64,000 nt of DNA, taken from Actinokineospora baliensis (GTDB lineage: Bacteria; Actinomycetota; Actinomycetes; Mycobacteriales; Pseudonocardiaceae). The notes below the pieces were generated by a model that did not search any database, was not told where the DNA came from, and saw only the letters and a program-made list of their open reading frames with translations. How positions within the stretch are numbered: position 1 is the first letter of the stretch; each line of letters starts with the position of its first letter. A program made the translations under genes and the position numbers. Shown here piece after piece: positions 30,618 through 43,203 of the stretch. The stretch spans positions 6,002,001 through 6,066,000 of the forward strand of contig NZ_JAFBCK010000001.1 in NCBI RefSeq assembly GCF_016907695.1, given 5' to 3'.

Positions 30618-33536
30618 TCAGCCCGAGATGATCGAAGCCGGATTCTCCACCCGGTTGACCTCGGCCTCATAACACCGCCGGAACGGGTTGTCCCGAACCC
30701 GGTCCCACGCCCGCGCGACCAGCGCGCACCCGGCGGCTACCAGCGAGATCGCCACAAGAACGGCTACCCCGGTAAGCCACAGAGCCGTGTAGATGGTCGC
30801 CGCTCCCATAACAATGGCCGACAAGAATACACATGCTGCGAGAAGCCCAGAGAAACCGATAAGGGTCTCCTTAGGCCCTTTTTCTAGCGTGCCGGAAGAA
30901 GCCACCACTAACAGGACAAAACCCACCACCACGGCCGACAGAAACGCAATACTTGCCCAGCGCGGGCCAAGTGGAGCCGTACCGATGGCGGTGAGGATGT
31001 GTCGACCAACACCGGTGAGCGACAGCAGCCAGACAAGCGAGAGCAAAAGCCAGCGACTGAGCCGCCAGAGGTGCTTGGCCTGACGCTGGATAGCCCCAAT
31101 GTTCGCCCAGTCATCGTATCGAATCCGCCTCTCCGCAGAGCCATCTCTCTCCAGCAAAACGCTGTACAGCACCAACTGAACCGACCCGCCGAGAAGGTCG
31201 ATCAGTTGTCGCCGCACGCCGATAAGCCCGGAGCGCTCGACAATCATCGAGCCAGCCAGCACTGCATGCTCGTCATCCGGGGGCGCCTCCAGTAGGAACT
31301 GCTTGACCGCAGCTCGTTGGTTGCCCAGACCCACGCCGGGGAGCCGTCGTGCGATCGAGTAGATTTCGGTATCGCCCAGAGGAGACGCTTCGCCAAGGCT
31401 TCGCACGGCTAAAGGAATGGCTATTCGGCGATCGATCGTCGTAATGCCATCAGGCGGCGTACCAGCATAGATCAACTCCGCGACACGACCGCAGATTGCT
31501 CGCAATGGATCGTCTCTGCCTTCGGCAAACGGTGCCCACACCCAGTCGAACTCGCGAGTTTCCTCATCGGGCGGGACCACCCGACGCACCTGATCCTCCA
31601 CCCCAGGGCTCGGCAAGAGTTGGGCGAGTCGCCACGCAACGTGGGTGGCGACCCGCACAGGCTGCCAAAGCAGACCAGCCAATGCCTCGGCAGCGGCAGG
31701 TGTGCCCACCGCGGCGATGTCATCGATAGCCCACAGAGCATCGGCCTTGGCCTGGGCTACCAGCGTAGGCAACGCCGCCTCCCCCATGCTCCGCAGCGCG
31801 GCCCGTGCGACTCGCGCGACTATACGGCTGGCCATAGCAGCCAAGACGTGCGCGGCCTCGGCTCTACCGGATGCCGAAAGTGCGAACAGGGCATCCACTG
31901 CGGCGCTGTCCACGCCCCTGGCGATGTCACACAATGCGGCGAACACGCGGACGCCGCGCGGCCTACTGTCGGATGCGACCGTTCCCAACGCAGTGATGAC
32001 TGCGTCACGGACGGGGTCATCCGTGCCCAAGCGAGCGAGGAAGTGTTGAATGACGATCTCGGCGAACTCGTTGTCGACGCGGGTGGCTTCCGCGAGGCAC
32101 TCCAGCGCCAGGACCCGGTGGTGGTCGGCGGCGCTGAAGATGTCCGAGATGACCTTGGTGCAGTCGCGGGTGGTGGCGCCGCACCAGAGTTTGACCGTCT
32201 CGCGCCAGGCGGCGGGGTCGGCGTGGTAGCGGCGCAGCAGGCCATCCGGGTCGTCGGCCAGCTCGACGGCGGCCAGGTATTCCTGCAGGGTCAGGTGGCG
32301 GAAGGTGAAGGCGGTGCGGGCCTTGTCGGTGGCGACCAGGAGTTGGCTGCGGTCGATGATCTCGTCGAGCAGGTCCTTGACGTGGGTCTGGTCGAGGTTG
32401 AGGTCGGGCAGCAGGTCCTTGGTGGTCGACTCCAGGGCGCGCCGGGACAGGGTGAGGCGGTCGTCGCCGGTGGATTCCATGGAGCGCAGGGCTACCTGTT
32501 GCAGGACGGCCAGTTTCTCGCCTGCCTGGTATACCGATCGAGCCCGGCCGAGGTCGGGGTCGCGGTTGAGCAGGTGGGTGATCGCCTCCCGGTAGAAGGC
32601 GGTGCGCGAGGTCGGGAGGCGTCTGCCGGACCGGGTCAGGACCTCGGTGTGCAGATAGGCGATCATCGTCAGCAGCAGTGGGCTGCGGGCCAGCCGCATC
32701 AGCGCGGGGTTGTCGCGCAGGCCGACGAACAGCTCGGCGGCGTCGGTGAGGCCGGGCCAGTGGCTGAGGAACCGCACCACCGCGGCGTCGTCGAACTCGG
32801 CCACCCGCACGATGTGAGCGAACGCGGGACCCAGCGGTTGTCCCTGGTAGACCACGTCGCGGCAGGTGACGATGTACTGGCAGTCGGGGTATTCGCGGGA
32901 TAAGTCGCGCAGGGCCTCGTAGACGCGCTGTTGATCGTCGCGGCCTACCTCGTCGAGGCCGTCGAGCAGCAGGGTGAAAGCACCGTCGCGCAGACCGCGC
33001 AAGGTCAGGTCGTGGATGCGGCCGTCGCGGTCGAGGCGGGAGCGGCCCAACTCGGCCACGATCAAGTCGATCAGGGTCGCGGTGGAACCGTTGCAGCGGT
33101 GCAGCTCGATGAACACGGGGACGCGAGCCGGGCTCGGGTTCTTGGCCCACAGGAGCATGGAGTTCTTGAGCAGCATCGACTTGCCCGCCCCCGCGGGGCC
33201 GACGACGACCGTGCGGGACTGGGCGCGGACGTTGTCGTAGATGTCCTCGCGCCTGCCACCGCGTTCGTACTGCAGCGGGACGTACACCTCGGTGATGTCG
33301 ATGGTGCCGTCGGTGACGAAGCCCATGGCGTGGGTGGTGAAGTCCTCCCGGACCGCCTCGGCGTAGCGGCGGACCAGGCGGCGGCCGAACTTGGCGCGGC
33401 GGGAGTACCAGCGGGCGGTGCGGTCGAACGCGGTGGCGCCGGAGCGCTTGAGGTATTCGCCGAGGAATTGCTTGGCGATGAAGGCGCCGACCACACCGAG
33501 GACGACGATCACGCTGGCTAGGACGGCGCCGGTCAT
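30618..33536 (-). CDS. Membrane-anchored NACHT NTPase with HEAT-like repeats and C-terminal membrane helices
   Basis: 972 residues. An N-terminal helix (about 4-24) anchors it. The NACHT domain has Walker A GPAGAGKS (113-120), Walker B LLLDGLDE (189-196) and the FRHLTLQEYLAA motif (412-423). Residues about 470-760 are alpha-helical and Ala-rich, read as HEAT/ARM-like repeats. There are about four membrane helices between 829 and 940 and a short basic tail. NACHT proteins are STAND ATPases that oligomerise on sensing a ligand; bacterial ones include phage-defence proteins (established for the family). The repeats would be the sensor and the C-terminal membrane bundle a pore or anchor (inference). 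Composition changes inside the gene near base 32040: 30781-30900 is about 53% GC, 32941-33060 about 72%. No defence partner genes adjoin it. Confidence 0.85.
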   Translation of the reverse strand: MTGAVLASVIVVLGVVGAFIAKQFLGEYLKRSGATAFDRTARWYSRRAKFGRRLVRRYAEAVREDFTTHAMGFVTDGTIDITEVYVPLQYERGGRREDIYDNVRAQSRTVVVGPAGAGKSMLLKNSMLLWAKNPSPARVPVFIELHRCNGSTATLIDLIVAELGRSRLDRDGRIHDLTLRGLRDGAFTLLLDGLDEVGRDDQQRVYEALRDLSREYPDCQYIVTCRDVVYQGQPLGPAFAHIVRVAEFDDAAVVRFLSHWPGLTDAAELFVGLRDNPALMRLARSPLLLTMIAYLHTEVLTRSGRRLPTSRTAFYREAITHLLNRDPDLGRARSVYQAGEKLAVLQQVALRSMESTGDDRLTLSRRALESTTKDLLPDLNLDQTHVKDLLDEIIDRSQLLVATDKARTAFTFRHLTLQEYLAAVELADDPDGLLRRYHADPAAWRETVKLWCGATTRDCTKVISDIFSAADHHRVLALECLAEATRVDNEFAEIVIQHFLARLGTDDPVRDAVITALGTVASDSRPRGVRVFAALCDIARGVDSAAVDALFALSASGRAEAAHVLAAMASRIVARVARAALRSMGEAALPTLVAQAKADALWAIDDIAAVGTPAAAEALAGLLWQPVRVATHVAWRLAQLLPSPGVEDQVRRVVPPDEETREFDWVWAPFAEGRDDPLRAICGRVAELIYAGTPPDGITTIDRRIAIPLAVRSLGEASPLGDTEIYSIARRLPGVGLGNQRAAVKQFLLEAPPDDEHAVLAGSMIVERSGLIGVRRQLIDLLGGSVQLVLYSVLLERDGSAERRIRYDDWANIGAIQRQAKHLWRLSRWLLLSLVWLLSLTGVGRHILTAIGTAPLGPRWASIAFLSAVVVGFVLLVVASSGTLEKGPKETLIGFSGLLAACVFLSAIVMGAATIYTALWLTGVAVLVAISLVAAGCALVARAWDRVRDNPFRRCYEAEVNRVENPASIISG

Positions 33537-33574
33537 GCCCTCATGATCGCGCAGGCGCCGTACAGCGTTCCGCT

Positions 33575-33604
33575 CCGGTCCCGCGACCGTGGTCGCGGGA
33601 CCGG
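33575..33604 (-). terminator. Terminator-like hairpin after fbiC
   Basis: CCGGTCCCGCGACC (33575-33588) pairs perfectly with its complement (33591-33604); 2-base loop. It begins 7 bases beyond the fbiC stop and separates fbiC from the NACHT gene, arguing that the NACHT gene has its own promoter. Confidence 0.75.
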
Positions 33605-33611
33605 GGTGGGG

Positions 33612-36185
33612 TCAGACCAGGGGGAGCAGGTTGGGGCGCCAGACGCCGTCGGCGGTGAGGGCGGTGGTGCGGCGTTCGGCTGGGACCTCGCCGTAGGTGG
33701 TGGTGCGTTGGCGGGCGGGGCGGCCCGCGGCGGTGGCCAGGGCTTCGAGGTCGGCGATGGTCTTGTAGCTGCCGTTGTCGCTGCCTGCCATGCGGCTGAT
33801 GGTTTCCTCCATGAGGGTGCCGCCGAGGTCGTTGACGCCACCGCGCAGGACGTCGACGACGCCCTCGTCGCCCAGTTTGACCCAGCTGGTCTGGATGTTG
33901 TGGATCCGGCCGTGCAGCAGGATCCTGGCGAGGGCGTGCACGGCGCGGTTCTCCAGGTGCGTGGGGCCGGGCCTGGCGATGCCCGCCAGGTACAGCGGGG
34001 CGTTGGTGTGCACGAACGGCAGCAGCACGAACTCGCTGAAACCCCCGGTCTCCGCTTGGATCGCGGCGATCAGCTTCAGGTGCGCGACCCAGTGCTTGGG
34101 GGTGTCGACGTGGCCGTACATCATGGTCGAGGTGGTCGGGATGCCGAGGCGGTGGGCGGTGGTGACCACCTCGATCCAGTTGGCGGTCGGCAGTTTCCCC
34201 TTGGTGAGCACCCACCGCACGTCGTCGTCGAGGATCTCGGCCGCGGTGCCGGGCAGTGAGTCCACACCGGACTCCCGGGCCGCCGTCAACCAGTCCTCAA
34301 TGGACAGATTGGACCTGGTGGCGCCGTTGACGACCTCCATCGGGGAGAACGCGTGCACGTGCAGGCCCGGCGCGCGCTTGCGCACCTCGGCGGCGATGTC
34401 GAAGTACGCGGTGCCCGGCAGGTCCGGGTGGATGCCGCCCTGCATGCACACCTCCGTCGCCCCCACCTCCCACGCCTGCTCGGCGCGGACGCCGACCTGC
34501 TCGAGCGAGAGGGTGTACGCGTCGGCGTCGGTGCGGCGTTGGGCGAAGGCGCAGAACCGGCACCCGGTGTAGCAGACGTTGGTGAAGTTGATGTTCCGGG
34601 TGACCACGTAGGTCACGTCGTCGCCGACAGCGTCCTTGCGCAGCGCGTCGGCCAGCGCGGCCAGCGCCTCGATCTCCGCACCCGGACCGGCCGACAGCAG
34701 CACCAAAGCGTCCGAATCGGACAGACCACCCGGATCCCTTTCGGCGTGGCGCAAGGCAGTGGCGAACTCGGGTCGAACCGCTCCCCCACCACCGACGAGC
34801 CGCTGGGCGTGCACCACCTGTTCCCGCAAGGAATCCCAGTCGCCGTACACGGAGTCGAAGTCGTCGCGGCGGTCACCCGTGCGGCCGGTGGTGTCGATCG
34901 TGGCGTTGAGGTCGGTGCGGCCGGAGTCGACCAGCGCGACTTCCGGTTCCTGCCAAGGCCTGCCCACCAGGGGCGCGTCCTCGACGGCCAGCCCGGTGTC
35001 CGGGTCGGACAGGGCGGCGACGTGCGCCGCCAGCCGCGGGTCCAGCCAGGGTTCGCCGCGCTTGAGGTACTCCGGGTAGATGGTCAGCCGCTCGGCGAGC
35101 CGGAACCCGGCGGCCGCAGTGCGCTCGGCCAGGGTGTCGATCTGCGGCCAGGGGCGTTCCGGGTTGACGTGGTCGGGGGTCAGCGGCGACACCCCGCCCC
35201 AGTCGTCGATCCCGGCGCGCAGCAGCAGTTCGAACTCGCCGCCGATGAGGTTCGGCGGGGCCTGGATGCGCGCCTTCGGGCCGAGCACGACCCTGGCGAC
35301 CGCGACCGTGGCGGCCAGTTCCTCGGCCTCCGCGTCGGGCATCCCCCGCATCGCGGTGTCCGGTTTCGCCCGGAAGTTCTGGATGATGACCTCTTGGACG
35401 CCCCCGTAGCGGCGGGCGACCCGGCGGATCGCGAACAGCGACTCCACCCGGTCGGCCAGGGTCTCACCGATGCCGATCAGCACACCGGTGGTGAACGGCA
35501 CCGCCGAACGCCCGGCGTCCTCCAGCACCCTCAGCCGCACCGCCGGTTCCTTGTCCGGCGACCCGTAGTGCGGCCCGCCCGGTTCCGCCCACAGCTTCTC
35601 CGAGGTGGTCTCCAGCATCATCCCCATCGACGGGGCGACCGGCTTGAGCCGCTGGAAGTCGGTCCAGCCCAGCACCCCGGGGTTGAGGTGCGGCAGCAGC
35701 CCGGTCTCCTCCAGCACCCGGATCGCCATGGCCCGCACGTACGACAGGGTGTCGGGGTACCCGGCCGCCTCCAGCCACTCAGCGGCGGCGGTCCACCGGT
35801 CCTCTGGGCGGTCACCGAGGGTGAACAGGGCCTCCTTGCAGCCCATCGCGGCGCCGCGCCTGGCGATGTCGAGGACCTCGTCCGGGCTCAGGAACGGGGC
35901 CGGGAGCCTGTGCGGGACGGTCGCGAAGGTGCAGTAGTGGCACCGGTCGCGGCAGAGCCGGGTGAGCGGGATGAACACCTTGCGCGAGTAGGTGATCACC
36001 CCGGACCTGCCCACCTCGGCCAGCCCGGCGTCGCGCACCCTCGACGCCGTGTCGAACAGGTCGACCAGGTGCGCACCGCGGGCGTGCAGCAGGATCTCGG
36101 CCTCGGTCTGGTCCACCGCCACGCCGTCACGTGCGCGGCGCAGGGCGCGCCGGAGCGCTGAGTCGGTGGGCACGGGCACGGTCAC
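33612..36185 (-). CDS. fbiC: FO synthase (CofG-CofH fusion), coenzyme F420 biosynthesis
   Basis: 857 residues, the usual length of actinobacterial FbiC. Two radical-SAM halves: the CofG half with [10 protein letters not shown] (CxxxCxxC cluster site, about residue 78-87) and the CofH half with [10 protein letters not shown] (near 540). It makes 7,8-didemethyl-8-hydroxy-5-deazariboflavin (FO) from tyrosine and the ribityl-pyrimidine intermediate of flavin synthesis. Start GTG 36185 ([12 protein letters not shown]) is chosen because GGAGG lies five bases upstream and the length then matches the family; the frame extends 13 codons further. Cytoplasmic. Confidence 0.95.
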   Translation of the reverse strand: MTVPVPTDSALRRALRRARDGVAVDQTEAEILLHARGAHLVDLFDTASRVRDAGLAEVGRSGVITYSRKVFIPLTRLCRDRCHYCTFATVPHRLPAPFLSPDEVLDIARRGAAMGCKEALFTLGDRPEDRWTAAAEWLEAAGYPDTLSYVRAMAIRVLEETGLLPHLNPGVLGWTDFQRLKPVAPSMGMMLETTSEKLWAEPGGPHYGSPDKEPAVRLRVLEDAGRSAVPFTTGVLIGIGETLADRVESLFAIRRVARRYGGVQEVIIQNFRAKPDTAMRGMPDAEAEELAATVAVARVVLGPKARIQAPPNLIGGEFELLLRAGIDDWGGVSPLTPDHVNPERPWPQIDTLAERTAAAGFRLAERLTIYPEYLKRGEPWLDPRLAAHVAALSDPDTGLAVEDAPLVGRPWQEPEVALVDSGRTDLNATIDTTGRTGDRRDDFDSVYGDWDSLREQVVHAQRLVGGGGAVRPEFATALRHAERDPGGLSDSDALVLLSAGPGAEIEALAALADALRKDAVGDDVTYVVTRNINFTNVCYTGCRFCAFAQRRTDADAYTLSLEQVGVRAEQAWEVGATEVCMQGGIHPDLPGTAYFDIAAEVRKRAPGLHVHAFSPMEVVNGATRSNLSIEDWLTAARESGVDSLPGTAAEILDDDVRWVLTKGKLPTANWIEVVTTAHRLGIPTTSTMMYGHVDTPKHWVAHLKLIAAIQAETGGFSEFVLLPFVHTNAPLYLAGIARPGPTHLENRAVHALARILLHGRIHNIQTSWVKLGDEGVVDVLRGGVNDLGGTLMEETISRMAGSDNGSYKTIADLEALATAAGRPARQRTTTYGEVPAERRTTALTADGVWRPNLLPLV

Positions 36186-36261
36186 GGACACCTCCAGGAA
36201 AGCGGCTTCGTCCAACCTATCCACCGTTATGGACGAAATCGCGGCCCTGGTGATTCCGGAC

Positions 36262-36795
36262 TCAGCCGGGCAAGACCCCCGCGACGGCCTTCTTGGCCTT
36301 GCGCGGCGCGCTCGCGACGGCGCTGCCGACGCTGTCGCTGGTGTCGGCGATCCAGTCGCCCAGGTCGTGCGTGGCGCGCTTGGCCCGCCACGCGACCGAG
36401 GGCTTGCCGTGCGTGTCGGCCGTGGCCAGCAGCAGGCCGCCGAGCAGGCCGATGTTCTTGAGGAAGTGGGTCAGCTGCTGCTTGCGCTCGGCCGGGTCCT
36501 TCTCCTCCCAGAACGGGTGCGCCGCGACAGTGGTCGGCACCACACTGGCCGACAGCAGCAGCGCGGCCAGGCGCGGCACCTTGCCCAGCGCCAGCGCCAC
36601 CCCGGCGGCGACCTTGACGGCGCCGTCGATGCGCACCAGGGTCACCGGGTCGGCGTTGTCCGGCAGTTTGTCGCCCGCCTTGGCCAGCAGTGGTTTCGCG
36701 GCCTCGGCGTGCGCCTCGGGGGCGCGCAGCGCGTTGATCCCGCCGCTGATGAAGACGGCGGCGAGCATCGGTCGGGCCAGCCTGCGCAGGATCAT
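36262..36795 (-). CDS. DoxX-family membrane protein
   Basis: 177 residues with about four membrane helices: [15 protein letters not shown] (helix 1), [30 protein letters not shown] (helices 2-3), [18 protein letters not shown] (helix 4), then a basic, Ala-rich cytoplasmic tail. DoxX-like proteins in actinobacteria have been linked to redox and thiol stress. The ATG at 36795 has GAGGAG five bases upstream; the hemerythrin gene ends 9 bases before it, so both form one unit. Confidence 0.8.
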   Translation of the reverse strand: MILRRLARPMLAAVFISGGINALRAPEAHAEAAKPLLAKAGDKLPDNADPVTLVRIDGAVKVAAGVALALGKVPRLAALLLSASVVPTTVAAHPFWEEKDPAERKQQLTHFLKNIGLLGGLLLATADTHGKPSVAWRAKRATHDLGDWIADTSDSVGSAVASAPRKAKKAVAGVLPG

Positions 36796-36804
36796 GTCTT
36801 CTCC

Positions 36805-37308
36805 TCAGTCCACCCGGTGCTTGGTCCGCTCGACCAGGTCGCGCACGTGCGAGATGTCCCCGCACCCGGCCGCCACACTGGCCGCCCGCGCCTCGACGAA
36901 CTTGTCGCCCAACTCCACGCGCCGCTGCTCGGGCACCGTGTCGCGCGCGGAGTTGAGGATCGTCCGCTCCTCCTCGTCGAGGTGGTGGTTGATGGCCTTG
37001 ACGAGGTCCTCGAGCTTCTCGTCCCACTCCTGGGCCTCGGGGTCGCCGACCTCCATCAGCGCCAGCAGCGCCTGGTGCCCCTCGGCGTGCTCCTCGGCCC
37101 CGTGCTCGACCTCGTGGTCGTCGATGTCGGAGAACCGCCGCAGCGCCGGGTAGATCTCCCCCTCCTCGGCCTCCGCGTGCGCGACCAGCAGTTCCGCCAG
37201 GTCCCCGAGCACCGCCACCCGGTCGTTCGAGTTGTCCCGCAACCGCCGGAACAGGTCCTCGAACCGCCGGTGATCGGCCAGGATCAACTCGATCACGTCC
37301 GCAGCCAC
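36805..37308 (-). CDS. Hemerythrin-like HHE-domain protein
   Basis: 167 residues. The four-helix HHE domain carries the expected di-iron ligands: His in ILADHRRFEDLF, His/Glu in LLVAHAEAEEGEIYPAL, His in EHAEGHQALL, and His/Glu in NHHLDEEERTIL. It binds oxygen or nitric oxide, or handles iron under redox stress. The GTG at 37308 has GAGGAG four bases upstream. First gene of a short operon with the DoxX-like gene. Confidence 0.87.
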   Translation of the reverse strand: MAADVIELILADHRRFEDLFRRLRDNSNDRVAVLGDLAELLVAHAEAEEGEIYPALRRFSDIDDHEVEHGAEEHAEGHQALLALMEVGDPEAQEWDEKLEDLVKAINHHLDEEERTILNSARDTVPEQRRVELGDKFVEARAASVAAGCGDISHVRDLVERTKHRVD

Positions 37309-37389
37309 CCGCCGCCTCCTCACTGGTCGTCCCACCCGGATCAATACCCAGGACAACGGCGGGTCAACCCCTCCAGGCCACGGTAGGAC

Positions 37390-37416
37390 CGCTCCGGGGA
37401 CCCAGCCCCCGGAGCG
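37390..37416 (-). terminator. Terminator-like hairpin beyond the cobN 3' fragment
   Basis: CGCTCCGGGG (37390-37399) pairs with CCCCGGAGCG (37407-37416), 7-base loop. It lies 30 bases downstream of the stop in the cobN 3' copy, where a native cobN terminator would be expected. Confidence 0.55.
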
Positions 37417-37445
37417 ACCCGATCAGGCGACGCGGACCCGGGCGG

Positions 37446-37582
37446 CTACTCCGATCCGGCCTCGATGTCCCCTTCGACCTGCAGGTACAGCTCGCGCAGC
37501 GCGGCCAGCGTGTCCGGGTCGGGTTCGGCCCACATCTTGCGTTCGGCGGCCTCCAAGAGGCGTTCGTCGATGCCGTGGCCGT
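37446..37582 (-). pseudogene. Detached second copy of the cobN 3' end
   Basis: About 135 bp nearly identical to the 3' end of cobN, 230 bp further downstream. It encodes the same C-terminus (ERLLEAAERKMWAEPDPD and on to EGDIEAGSE, stop). Differences seen (gct/gcc Ala, tcc/tcg Ser, gag/gaa Glu, ctg/ttg Leu) are almost all synonymous; one Ala/Asp change is not. No start codon or ribosome site precedes it. Synonymous divergence means this tail evolved as part of an intact cobN before it was stranded here, rather than as a free-drifting local duplicate. Bases 37583-37675 between the two copies show nothing recognisable. Confidence 0.8.
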
Positions 37583-37675
37583 CAGGACCGCGATCGCCGG
37601 GAACCCCCGTGTTCTCCGCGATGCTGGACGACCACCGCCACGGGTCGGTCCACCGGAGACCAAGTCCGCCCAGGG

Positions 37676-41263
<3,588 letters not shown>

Positions 41264-41296
41264 GGGGCCCTTCCTGGGGTCCTCGCCCCGGGTCGT

Positions 41297-41450
41297 GGGT
41301 GGCGACGGCCGGAGTGTCCTGGCTCCCGGATCGGTGCTCGACCTGGCCTTCCGGCGGGTGCCGTGGCGGGTTCAGGTGTCGCTCCCCGGTGACAGTGGCG
41401 GGACCGCGCCGGACTCGCACCGGCTTCCTCCATTGCCATCGCTGCTTCGC
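41297..41450 (-). promoter_or_regulatory. Cobalamin riboswitch upstream of cobN
   Basis: On the minus strand: the GGAAGCCGGTG-CGAGTCCGG core (about 41430-41410), CGCCACTGT (about 41400-41392) and the B12 box GAGCCAGGACACTCCGG (about 41327-41311). These are the conserved blocks of the cobalamin aptamer. The first 50 bases are nearly identical to those of the riboswitch at 49868-50014. High coenzyme B12 should lower cobN expression. Confidence 0.9.
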
Positions 41451-41458
41451 GCTCACCC

Positions 41459-41464
41459 TATATT
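41459..41464 (+). promoter_or_regulatory. -10 element of cobG (leaderless), in the cobN/cobG divergent region
   Basis: TATATT ends 6 bases before the GTG of cobG (41471), giving a leaderless message. The overlapping reverse sequence (TATAGG) could act in the cobN promoter, so the two transcripts may share a control point. Confidence 0.55.
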
Positions 41465-41470
41465 CGGCGG

Positions 41471-42574
41471 GTGTCTTCCTCCCAGCGCCGAACGGGCGCC
41501 GATGCCTGCCCAGGTGCGCTCGACGTGCACCGGGCGGCCGACGGCGGCCTGGCGCGGGTCAGGATCCCGGGTGGACGGCTGCGCGCCGAGCAACTGCACC
41601 GGCTGGCGGATCTGGCCGCCGACCTGGGTGATGGCGCCCTGGAGTTGACCTCCCGGGCGAACCTGCAGTTGCGCGGGCTGGCCGAGGGCGCCGAGGTGGA
41701 GTTGGGCGCCGAGCTGGCCGGGATCGGCCTGCTGCCCTCGCTCTCGCACGAAAAGGTGCGCAACATCATGGCGTCCCCGCTCGGCCCGGGTGGGCTGGTC
41801 GCCGAGTTGGACGCGGCGGTGTGCGCGGAGCGTGACCTGGCGGAGCTCCCCGGGCGGTTCCTGTTCGCCCTGGACAGCGGTGCCGGTGACGTGGCGTGGT
41901 CTCGGCCGGACGTCGCGGCGCTGCCGGTCGGTGATCGGGTGGCGGTGCTCGTCGGCGGGGTCGATCACGGCATCCGGGTCGAGCAGGAGCGGGTCGTGTC
42001 GACCATGGTTGCGTGCGCGCTGGCGTTCCTGCGGGTGCGGGACACGCAGTGGCGGATCGCTGAGTTGCCGGACGTCGCCGCGGTCGTGGCCGGGTTCGAC
42101 CGCGGGCCGGACCGGGTGATCCCGGGCACACCACCCACCGGCGGGCCGATCGGGCCGATCGTGTTCGCTGACGGCGGGCGCGGGGTCGGCGCGGCGGTGC
42201 CACTCGGGCGGTTGGCGGCGGATCAGGCGCGGGCCTTGGGCGATGTGGTGATCACGCCGTGGCGGGGGGTTGTGGTGCGCGGCGGGATGCCCGACATCGG
42301 GCTGATCACCGACCCGTCGGCTCCCGGGATCGGCGTGACGTCGTGCGCGGGTCGGCCGCACTGCAACAAGGCGCTGGCCGACGTGCGGGCGGCGGCGTTG
42401 GCGACAGCGGTGCCCGGGCGCGCGGTGCACTGGGCGGGGTGCGGGCGCCGGTGCGGGCGTCCGGTGGGTGAGGTGCTCGACGTGGTGGCCACCGAGGACG
42501 GCTACCTCGTCGACGGCCGGGCTGTGCCCGGCGAGCGGGTGGCTGAGGCGGTCGCCCGGGGAAGGCAGGACTGA
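41471..42574 (+). CDS. cobG: Precorrin-3B synthase
   Basis: 367 residues, nitrite/sulfite-reductase-like half with ferredoxin-like repeats ([26 protein letters not shown]). The [4Fe-4S] ligands are CAGRPHC and CGRRC near residues 298-327. It uses oxygen to make the C20-hydroxy gamma-lactone of precorrin-3B, and so marks the aerobic pathway. The GTG at 41471 lies 6 bases after TATATT with no Shine-Dalgarno. Two bases separate its stop from cobH. First gene of cobG-cobH-cobIJ. Confidence 0.92.
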   Translation: MSSSQRRTGADACPGALDVHRAADGGLARVRIPGGRLRAEQLHRLADLAADLGDGALELTSRANLQLRGLAEGAEVELGAELAGIGLLPSLSHEKVRNIMASPLGPGGLVAELDAAVCAERDLAELPGRFLFALDSGAGDVAWSRPDVAALPVGDRVAVLVGGVDHGIRVEQERVVSTMVACALAFLRVRDTQWRIAELPDVAAVVAGFDRGPDRVIPGTPPTGGPIGPIVFADGGRGVGAAVPLGRLAADQARALGDVVITPWRGVVVRGGMPDIGLITDPSAPGIGVTSCAGRPHCNKALADVRAAALATAVPGRAVHWAGCGRRCGRPVGEVLDVVATEDGYLVDGRAVPGERVAEAVARGRQD

Positions 42575-42576
42575 CG

Positions 42577-43203
42577 GTGACCGAGTACATCAAGGACGGC
42601 GCGGAGATCTACCGCCGCTCGTTCGCCACGATCCGCGCGGAGGCCGATCTGGCCGGGCTGCCTGAGGACGTGGCGCGCGTAGTGGTGCGGATGATCCACG
42701 CCTGCGGGATGGTCGATCTGGTCGGCGATGTCTCTTACTCCCCCGACGTCGTCGCCTCGGCTCGTGCCGCGCTGCTGTCAGGCGCACCTGTGCTGTGTGA
42801 CGCGCAGATGGTGGCCTCCGGGATCACGCGTAAGAGGCTTCCCGCGGACAACGAGATCATCTGCACGTTGGGCGACCCTCGGGTGCCACCGCTCGCCCAG
42901 GAGTTGGGCAACACCCGTAGTGCGGCCGCGCTAGAGCTGTGGCGGGATCGCCTAGAGGGTGCGGTGGTGGCCATTGGCAACGCACCTACTGCCTTGTTCT
43001 ACCTGCTGGACATGATCGATGCGGGGGCTGGGCGCCCGGCCGCGATCCTGGGTCTGCCAGTGGGGTTCATCGGCGCCGCTGAGTCGAAGGACGCTCTTGC
43101 CGCGCACGGCGGCGGCATCCCGTACCTGGTTGTTCGTGGTCGACGTGGCGGTAGTGCCATGGCGGTGGCCGCGGTCAACGCGATCGCGAGTGAGGCAGAG
43201 TGA
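42577..43203 (+). CDS. cobH: Precorrin-8X methylmutase
   Basis: 208 residues. It moves the methyl group from C11 to C12 to give hydrogenobyrinic acid. Family landmarks: the catalytic His in [30 protein letters not shown], and a C-terminal [16 protein letters not shown]. The GTG start is 2 bases after cobG; its stop overlaps the GTG of cobIJ (GTGA at 43200-43203). Confidence 0.94.
   Translation: MTEYIKDGAEIYRRSFATIRAEADLAGLPEDVARVVVRMIHACGMVDLVGDVSYSPDVVASARAALLSGAPVLCDAQMVASGITRKRLPADNEIICTLGDPRVPPLAQELGNTRSAAALELWRDRLEGAVVAIGNAPTALFYLLDMIDAGAGRPAAILGLPVGFIGAAESKDALAAHGGGIPYLVVRGRRGGSAMAVAAVNAIASEAE

Noticed and set aside
30618-37308. Defence island around the NACHT gene
   Set aside because: Neighbours are a ROK kinase, fbiC, DoxX-like and hemerythrin genes; no other defence, integrase or transposase gene was seen.
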